Shown in pieces: positions 1-3,584 of a DNA stretch of 5,849 bases (the first letter of the stretch is position 1; each line of letters begins with the position of its first letter). A model generated the notes under the pieces. It was not told the DNA's origin, ran no database searches, and worked only from the letters and a program-made list of their open reading frames with translations. Both the position numbers and the translations under genes were made by a program. The DNA is from [Eubacterium] saphenum (GTDB lineage: Bacteria; Bacillota; Clostridia; Oscillospirales; Ruminococcaceae): assembly GCA_004555635.1 (NCBI GenBank), contig SFHN01000087.1:1-5849 (forward strand), read 5' to 3'.

Positions 1-11
1 GGTATAAAAAA

Positions 12-1019
12 GTGGATATAAAGAACACCTTGAAAAAGCTTTCGGGAGAAATCGGCGTTTCGGGAAATGAGCACGCAGCTTCGCTTGTTGCTTCGGAACT
101 GCTTAAAGCCTATGCAGAAAACGTCGAAATCGACCCATTCGGTAATGTTACGGGCTATGTATATGCTGCGGACAAATCCGCGAAAACCGTAATGCTTGAC
201 GCGCATATCGACAGCATCGGGCTTATTGTCACCTACATCGAGGACAGCGGCTTCCTGCGCGTCGGCGCGTGCGGTGGGGTTGATATGAGGGTTTTCTGTG
301 CGCAGTCTGTTACCATATGGGGAAAAAATCCACTTGTGGGCGTTGTTTCGTCGCTTCCGCCACACGTTTCAGATGACCGCGCGAAAGTACCCGACGTCAC
401 GGAATTGTCCATTGATATAGGTATGACAAAGGAGCAGGCGGAGGAAATCATCTCCCTCGGCGACCGCGTTACCGTAAACGCGCCCTTCGGCGAGCTTTGC
501 GGCGACAGGGTGACTGCGCAGTTTGTTGATGATCGCGGGGGAGTCTGCGCGGTGCTTTCGGCGCTGGATATGCTCGGCGGCGAGAAGCCGTCCTGCAATC
601 TCGCGGTCTGCTTTTCCGCACAGGAGGAAACAGGCGAGCGCGGCGCAAGGCAGAGCGCGTTCAGGCTTGCCCCCGATGAAGCGCTGGTGGTTGACGTGTC
701 GTTTGGGAAAACTCCCGACAGCGCACCGTATGAAACCGCCCCACTCGGCAGCGGAGTTATGATAGGGTACTCCGCGGCGCTTGACAGAGGAATGTCCGAG
801 AAGCTGCGTGCGCTGGCTTCCGAGCGTGAAATCCCATATACAGTTGAAGTAATGCCGACGTCTACGGGAACAAACGCGGACGCTGTCGCCGTTTCGGGTG
901 CGGGAGTGAAGTGCTGCACGCTGTCCTTCCCGATACGATATATGCACACGCCCGCGGAAACGGTTGATATTAACGATATTTCGGCTGCTGCACGGCTGAT
1001 TTACGAGTATATAAAATGA
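12..1019 (+). CDS. M42-family metallo-aminopeptidase (first of a tandem pair)
   Basis: Likely cytosolic di-metal aminopeptidase of the M42 (glutamyl aminopeptidase/FrvX/TET) family, which removes N-terminal residues from short peptides and usually forms a hollow dodecamer. The 335-residue length is normal for the family. Metal-site motifs are all present: AHID (H65, D67), DDR (D173), the EE pair (E205/E206, the first being the expected catalytic base), VVD (D228) and RYMH (H312). The PPH turn at 116-118 is also typical. Ser68 follows the first-shell Asp, where the paralogue downstream has the more usual Glu. The GTG start fits the usual M42 N-terminus, and GG at 1-2 could be the end of a ribosome binding site. 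However, the frame is open to the window edge (codons TAT AAA AAA precede), so an upstream start cannot be excluded. It is first in a run with the second M42 gene and a GNAT gene. Family call is firm; substrate is unknown. Confidence 0.9.
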   Translation: MDIKNTLKKLSGEIGVSGNEHAASLVASELLKAYAENVEIDPFGNVTGYVYAADKSAKTVMLDAHIDSIGLIVTYIEDSGFLRVGACGGVDMRVFCAQSVTIWGKNPLVGVVSSLPPHVSDDRAKVPDVTELSIDIGMTKEQAEEIISLGDRVTVNAPFGELCGDRVTAQFVDDRGGVCAVLSALDMLGGEKPSCNLAVCFSAQEETGERGARQSAFRLAPDEALVVDVSFGKTPDSAPYETAPLGSGVMIGYSAALDRGMSEKLRALASEREIPYTVEVMPTSTGTNADAVAVSGAGVKCCTLSFPIRYMHTPAETVDINDISAAARLIYEYIK

Positions 1020-1026
1020 CATTCGG

Positions 1027-1032
1027 AAAGGA
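1027..1032 (+). promoter_or_regulatory. Ribosome binding site AAAGGA that sets the start of the second M42 gene
   Basis: AAAGGA lies 7 nt before ATG 1040. An in-frame ATG at 1016 overlaps the stop of the first peptidase gene (ATGA) but has no Shine-Dalgarno sequence in front of it. It would also add eight residues that M42 proteins normally lack. The 1040 start gives the usual family N-terminus (MLEKLREICLINGASG). Confidence 0.7.
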
Positions 1033-1039
1033 TAAGAAA

Positions 1040-2050
1040 ATGCTTGAAAAGCTTCGTGAAATTTGCCTTATAAACGGCGCGTCGGGCGATGAGAGCAGGG
1101 TGCGCGACTACATTCTTTCGCATATTCGCCCCGACAGCTATACGATAGATAATCTCGGAAACCTTCTTGTGTTCAAAAAAGGAAAAAACCGCAGCGCGAA
1201 GAAGATTATGTTCGCCGCGCATATGGACGAGGTTGGATTTATGATTACGGACGTCACATCGGATGGATTTCTGCGCTTCGGTCCTGTCGGCGGAGTTGAC
1301 CCGCGCGTTGTAATCGGCAGGCAGCTTCGTCTTGAAGGCGGCGCGCTCGGCATAGTAGGCACGAAGGCGGTTCATCAGCAGTCGCCCGAGGAGCGCAAAA
1401 GAGCGCCCGGATTTGACGAACTGTATATCGACATCGGCGCTTCGTCTGCCGAAGAAGCAGGAGCGCTTGCCCCGCGCGGTAGCTATGCGTATTTTGAAGC
1501 GGATTTCTTCGGCTTCGGCGACGGATTTGTTAAGGGTAAGGCGCTTGACGACCGTGTGGGCTGCTTGATTATGATGGATATGATAAACGGCGAGCCTGAG
1601 TTTGACGCGTGGTATGCTTTCACGGTTCAGGAGGAAATCGGCGCGCGCGGCGCAAAGGCTGCGGCGTTTTCGATTGACCCTGACATTGCGATTGTACTCG
1701 AAACCACCACCGCCTGCGATATCCCCGACGTTGGCGGGAGCAAGCGGGTGTGCGAGCTTGGAAAGGGCTGCGTTGTTTCTTATATGGATAAAAGCACGGT
1801 TTACGACCGGGGGCTGTATCAGACAGCGTTTTCCGCGGCGGAGAAACACGGTATCCCCGTTCAGACGAAAACCCTTATCGCAGGCGGAAACGACAGCGGC
1901 TCCATTCACGTCAGCCGCAGCGGAGTGCGCACCTGCGCGCTGTCCGTGCCGACAAGGTATCTCCATTCGCCTGCCTGCGTTGCAAAGCATATTGATATCG
2001 AGGCGGTTTCGTCGCTTTCGCGCGTGCTGCTGAATACCCTTGCCGTATGA
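1040..2050 (+). CDS. M42-family metallo-aminopeptidase (second of a tandem pair)
   Basis: A second M42 peptidase, 336 residues from the ATG chosen here, paralogous to the gene just upstream but clearly diverged. It shows the full family pattern: AHMDEVGF (H61, D63), GGVDPRV at 85-91, DDR (D170), the EE pair (E198/E199, expected catalytic base and ligand), an acidic ligand at E221 in VLETTTACDIP, and PTRYLHSP with H309. The upstream paralogue has Asp at the position of E221, so the two metal sites are not identical. The spacing of 20 nt to the previous stop implies co-transcription. Its own stop overlaps the start of the GNAT gene by 4 nt (ATGA), implying translational coupling. Family members act in the cytosol on peptides released by other proteases or taken up. 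The substrate (glutamyl, leucyl or other) cannot be read from the sequence. Some relatives were first annotated as endoglucanases; nothing here supports a cellulase. Confidence 0.92.
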   Translation: MLEKLREICLINGASGDESRVRDYILSHIRPDSYTIDNLGNLLVFKKGKNRSAKKIMFAAHMDEVGFMITDVTSDGFLRFGPVGGVDPRVVIGRQLRLEGGALGIVGTKAVHQQSPEERKRAPGFDELYIDIGASSAEEAGALAPRGSYAYFEADFFGFGDGFVKGKALDDRVGCLIMMDMINGEPEFDAWYAFTVQEEIGARGAKAAAFSIDPDIAIVLETTTACDIPDVGGSKRVCELGKGCVVSYMDKSTVYDRGLYQTAFSAAEKHGIPVQTKTLIAGGNDSGSIHVSRSGVRTCALSVPTRYLHSPACVAKHIDIEAVSSLSRVLLNTLAV

Positions 2051-2739
2051 TAAAGCAGATAACCGATGTGGCCGATCTGCGAGGTTTGCCGCCGCACGGC
2101 ACCGAGGCGCAGAAAATCCGCTCGCTGTACAACGCATACGGAGCGGGCTATGACTTCTGCCGCTTCTATCGCGCAGAGAGCTGCTATATTTCCGTGCTTG
2201 ACAACAGCGCGGTTGTCTGCGGCGAATGCGTTGATACAGAGGAGCTTCGCGGTTTTCTTCTTATGTGCGGCGTTTCGGACGTTTTTTGCGAAGCGGGGCT
2301 CGCGGATAACTTTTGCCCGCCGTTTTCCCGCAGCGACGTGAACCTTATGCGCTTTTGCGGCGAGAATTCGACTGAAATTTCGCACAGCGTTCCTACGCTT
2401 TCCGAAGCGTTCGAAATTCTTAAAACCGCGTTTTCGATTGATTTTGAACCGTGGTATCTCGATATGTCGCATAGGATAAGGCACGGTGTTTCCTCGCTCG
2501 CGGCGAATGGCGCGTCCTGCCTTTGCGTGCAGTACGACCTTAACGGCGAGGCGCTTCTGTCGCAGATTGCAACGCTTCCCGAGCACCGCGGCAAAGGCTC
2601 TGCAAAGCGCTTGATTAACTCGGTGTGCGCTTCTTTGCCGAATCGGGAGATTTTCGTGCTGTGCGAGGACGGGCTGCTTGATTTTTACAAAAAAATCGGC
2701 TTTTCCTTTGTTGAAAGAAAAGCCGTTCTCTTAAGATAA
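2047..2739 (+). CDS. GNAT-family N-acetyltransferase with an unassigned N-terminal half
   Basis: A 230-residue protein whose C-terminal half is a GNAT (Gcn5-related) acetyl-CoA-dependent acyltransferase domain. The acetyl-CoA pyrophosphate-binding motif A reads QIATLPEHRGKGSAKRLI, with R181-G-K-G-S-A at its core. The usual end of the fold follows: FVLCEDGLLDFYKKIGF (203-219), with Tyr214 at the place where many GNATs have the catalytic Tyr. Residues 1-120 are not recognisable. They contain a stretch (ISVLDNSAVVCGE) that reads like GNAT beta strands, so a degenerate second GNAT lobe is possible. The protein has 12 cysteines, which is high for a cytosolic enzyme. ATG 2047 overlaps the upstream stop and has no clear Shine-Dalgarno sequence, so translation probably depends on re-initiation after the M42 gene. 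Its last codons double as the terminator of the convergent gene. The substrate could be an amino acid, peptide or protein N-terminus; the peptidase context is only suggestive. Confidence 0.85.
   Translation: MIKQITDVADLRGLPPHGTEAQKIRSLYNAYGAGYDFCRFYRAESCYISVLDNSAVVCGECVDTEELRGFLLMCGVSDVFCEAGLADNFCPPFSRSDVNLMRFCGENSTEISHSVPTLSEAFEILKTAFSIDFEPWYLDMSHRIRHGVSSLAANGASCLCVQYDLNGEALLSQIATLPEHRGKGSAKRLINSVCASLPNREIFVLCEDGLLDFYKKIGFSFVERKAVLLR
2689..2725 (-). terminator. Intrinsic terminator of the comEA-like gene, inside the GNAT coding end
   Basis: Perfect 9-bp inverted repeat: CGGCTTTTC at 2697-2705 and GAAAAGCCG at 2717-2725, with an 11-nt loop. Read on the minus strand, the stem is followed by one A and then seven T (complement of 2689-2695), the classic rho-independent layout. 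It begins 22 nt past the comEA-like stop codon. On the plus strand the stem is followed only by a broken T tract (TTCTCTT), so it may act weakly in both directions. Confidence 0.85.
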
Positions 2740-2747
2740 TTGTTGTT

Positions 2748-3350
2748 TTAAACCGTAATCCGGTTGCGGTTCTTTTCGAGCGTTTTTTCGCCGATTCCGC
2801 TCACGAGCGTGATTTCGTCAATCGTCAGAAATCCGCCGTAGTTCTCGCGATAGTCGATTATCGCCTGCGCTTTAACCTCGCCTATTCCGTTTAGCTGCAT
2901 AAGCTCCGCCTTTGACGCGGTGTTGATGTTGATGAGCGAAGCGTCGTCGAGTGTGGTTTGCGGCGCTGCTGTTGAAGCTGCGGGCGGCTGCTCGGGTGTT
3001 TCGGGTGTTTTCGGAATGTCGGAAGCAACCGGCGCGCTCTCCTCGGGTGCAGAAGGCTCTGCTGCGGCGTTTTCCTCGCCGGCCTGCGTGGGAACTTCTG
3101 CTGCCGGAGTAGCTTCAGGATGCTCTGCGTTGATTACGCTGCTGTTGTCGGTTGTGGCAACGGCATTTTTTCTGTCGGGCTTAGGCGTAGGTATCCCGAA
3201 AACCTCGTGCGTAAGCGCAACGGTGTCCTCGACCTTTATCCTGTCATACGGCTCGGGCAGGTTATTCGCAATAAAAACCGCGACAAGCCCCGCTCCCAGA
3301 ACCACTTTTGCCAGCAAACCCGCATAGTGCTTTAATGTGTCCTTGTTCAA
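2748..3350 (-). CDS. ComEA-like membrane-anchored helix-hairpin-helix DNA-binding protein
   Basis: 200 residues from the TTG start chosen here. Residues about 9-28 form one hydrophobic membrane anchor after a short basic N-terminus, which predicts an extracellular C-terminal part. Residues about 54-136 are a low-complexity linker rich in Ala, Pro, Glu and Thr. Residues 137-200 are a textbook ComEA C-terminus: ININTASKAEL, then the helix-hairpin-helix LNGIGEVKAQAI, then the second hairpin LVSGIGEKTLEK. In competent bacteria ComEA binds incoming double-stranded DNA outside the membrane and passes it to the ComEC channel. Gram-positive ComEA normally carries an SLBB domain between anchor and hairpins; none is visible here. 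No comEC or comEB is adjacent, so a competence role is inferred from the family only. The frame stays open upstream to an ATG at 3491, but that stretch is AT-rich and lies beyond the predicted promoter, while GGGGTG precedes TTG 3350 by 6 nt. Confidence 0.88.
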   Translation of the reverse strand: MNKDTLKHYAGLLAKVVLGAGLVAVFIANNLPEPYDRIKVEDTVALTHEVFGIPTPKPDRKNAVATTDNSSVINAEHPEATPAAEVPTQAGEENAAAEPSAPEESAPVASDIPKTPETPEQPPAASTAAPQTTLDDASLININTASKAELMQLNGIGEVKAQAIIDYRENYGGFLTIDEITLVSGIGEKTLEKNRNRITV

Positions 3351-3356
3351 TATCTG

Positions 3357-3362
3357 CACCCC
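3357..3362 (-). promoter_or_regulatory. Ribosome binding site GGGGTG that supports the TTG start of the comEA-like gene
   Basis: On the minus strand GGGGTG is followed by a 6-nt spacer (CAGATA) and TTG at 3350-3348. A GTG at 3359-3357 is in frame but overlaps this motif and has no ribosome binding site of its own. An ATG at 3365-3363 is out of frame and stops after five codons. Confidence 0.55.
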
Positions 3363-3382
3363 ATAAATGTATATTTGCCATA

Positions 3383-3411
3383 ATTTTACCACAGTTTGCG
3401 ACAAAAAGCAA
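3383..3411 (-). promoter_or_regulatory. Predicted sigma-A promoter of the comEA-like gene
   Basis: On the minus strand: TTGCTT (complement of 3406-3411), an exact 17-bp spacer, then TAAAAT (complement of 3383-3388), preceded by TGG so that the element reads TGGTAAAAT, an extended -10. The -35 matches consensus only in TTG, but extended -10 promoters tolerate this. Transcription would begin near 3376, giving a leader of about 26 nt that contains the GGGGTG site and the TTG start. This agrees with the shortened gene model. Confidence 0.6.
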
Positions 3412-3484
3412 CACTCAAAAAATGATTTTGACACAAGCAAAATGTAGAAATGCAAATAATTTGTTAATATGTTATAAATGCACC

Positions 3485-3513
3485 TTGACATTCGGAAAAA
3501 TATTTGGTATAAT
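3485..3513 (+). promoter_or_regulatory. Perfect-consensus sigma-A promoter with extended -10
   Basis: TTGACA (3485-3490), exactly 17 bp, TATAAT (3508-3513), with TG at 3505-3506 making TGGTATAAT. All six bases of both hexamers, the spacer length and the extended -10 match consensus. About 28 bp immediately upstream (3453-3480) is strongly A/T-rich and could act as an UP element. Predicted transcription start is near 3520, leaving a leader of about 65 nt before the ATG at 3585. No operator palindrome is evident over the promoter itself. Confidence 0.9.
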
Positions 3514-3527
3514 TATGATGAATTAAT

Positions 3528-3562
3528 GGGGTAAATTGTTCGTGTGAGCAGATTTTGGCCCC
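3528..3562 (+). other. Possible imperfect stem-loop in the 5' leader
   Basis: GGGG at 3528-3531 can pair with CCCC at 3559-3562. AAA at 3533-3535 can pair with TTT at 3554-3556, across a short internal loop. GTTC (3538-3541) and GAGC (3546-3549) can close a GTGT loop with one G-U pair. The structure ends 7 nt before the AAGGAG ribosome binding site. It matches no riboswitch class I recognise and may be chance; a folding run and comparison with related genomes would decide. Confidence 0.25.
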
Positions 3563-3569
3563 GAAAAAT

Positions 3570-3575
3570 AAGGAG
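3570..3575 (+). promoter_or_regulatory. Ribosome binding site AAGGAG of the coiled-coil/FtsK-like gene
   Basis: AAGGAG, near-perfect complement to the 16S rRNA 3' end, lies 9 nt before ATG 3585 and fixes the start of the long open frame. Confidence 0.85.
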
Positions 3576-3584
3576 TACCAAGCT

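Noticed and set aside
1016..1018. ATG overlapping the stop of the first M42 gene as start of the second
   Set aside because: No ribosome binding site in front; ATG 1040 has AAAGGA at good spacing and gives the family-typical N-terminus.
233..1022. Minus-strand frames antisense to the first M42 gene
   Set aside because: Same reason: low-complexity Ser/Thr/Arg-rich translations opposite a well-supported gene, without ribosome binding sites or family motifs.
1001..2137. Long minus-strand open frame of 378 codons antisense to the second M42 gene
   Set aside because: The plus strand encodes a complete M42 protein with every family motif; the antisense frame is Arg/Ala-rich, has no recognisable motif, and is a by-product of GC-biased codon use.
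2751..2776. Small inverted repeat AACCG/CGGTT followed by TTCTTTT as a plus-strand terminator for the M42-GNAT run
   Set aside because: Only a 5-bp stem, with four bases between it and a short T tract; it lies in the conserved 3' end of the comEA-like gene and is likely chance.
3428..3478. A second TTGACA (3428-3433) and a TGTTATAAA element (3470-3478) as an extra plus-strand promoter
   Set aside because: The two hexamers are 39 bp apart, far from the 16-18 bp needed, and neither has a proper partner; the promoter at 3485-3513 is much better.
3351..3584. Possible small RNA, attachment site or CRISPR remnant in the divergent intergenic region
   Set aside because: Apart from the two promoters, the leader stem and the ribosome binding sites, no repeat, terminator or tRNA-like structure was seen.
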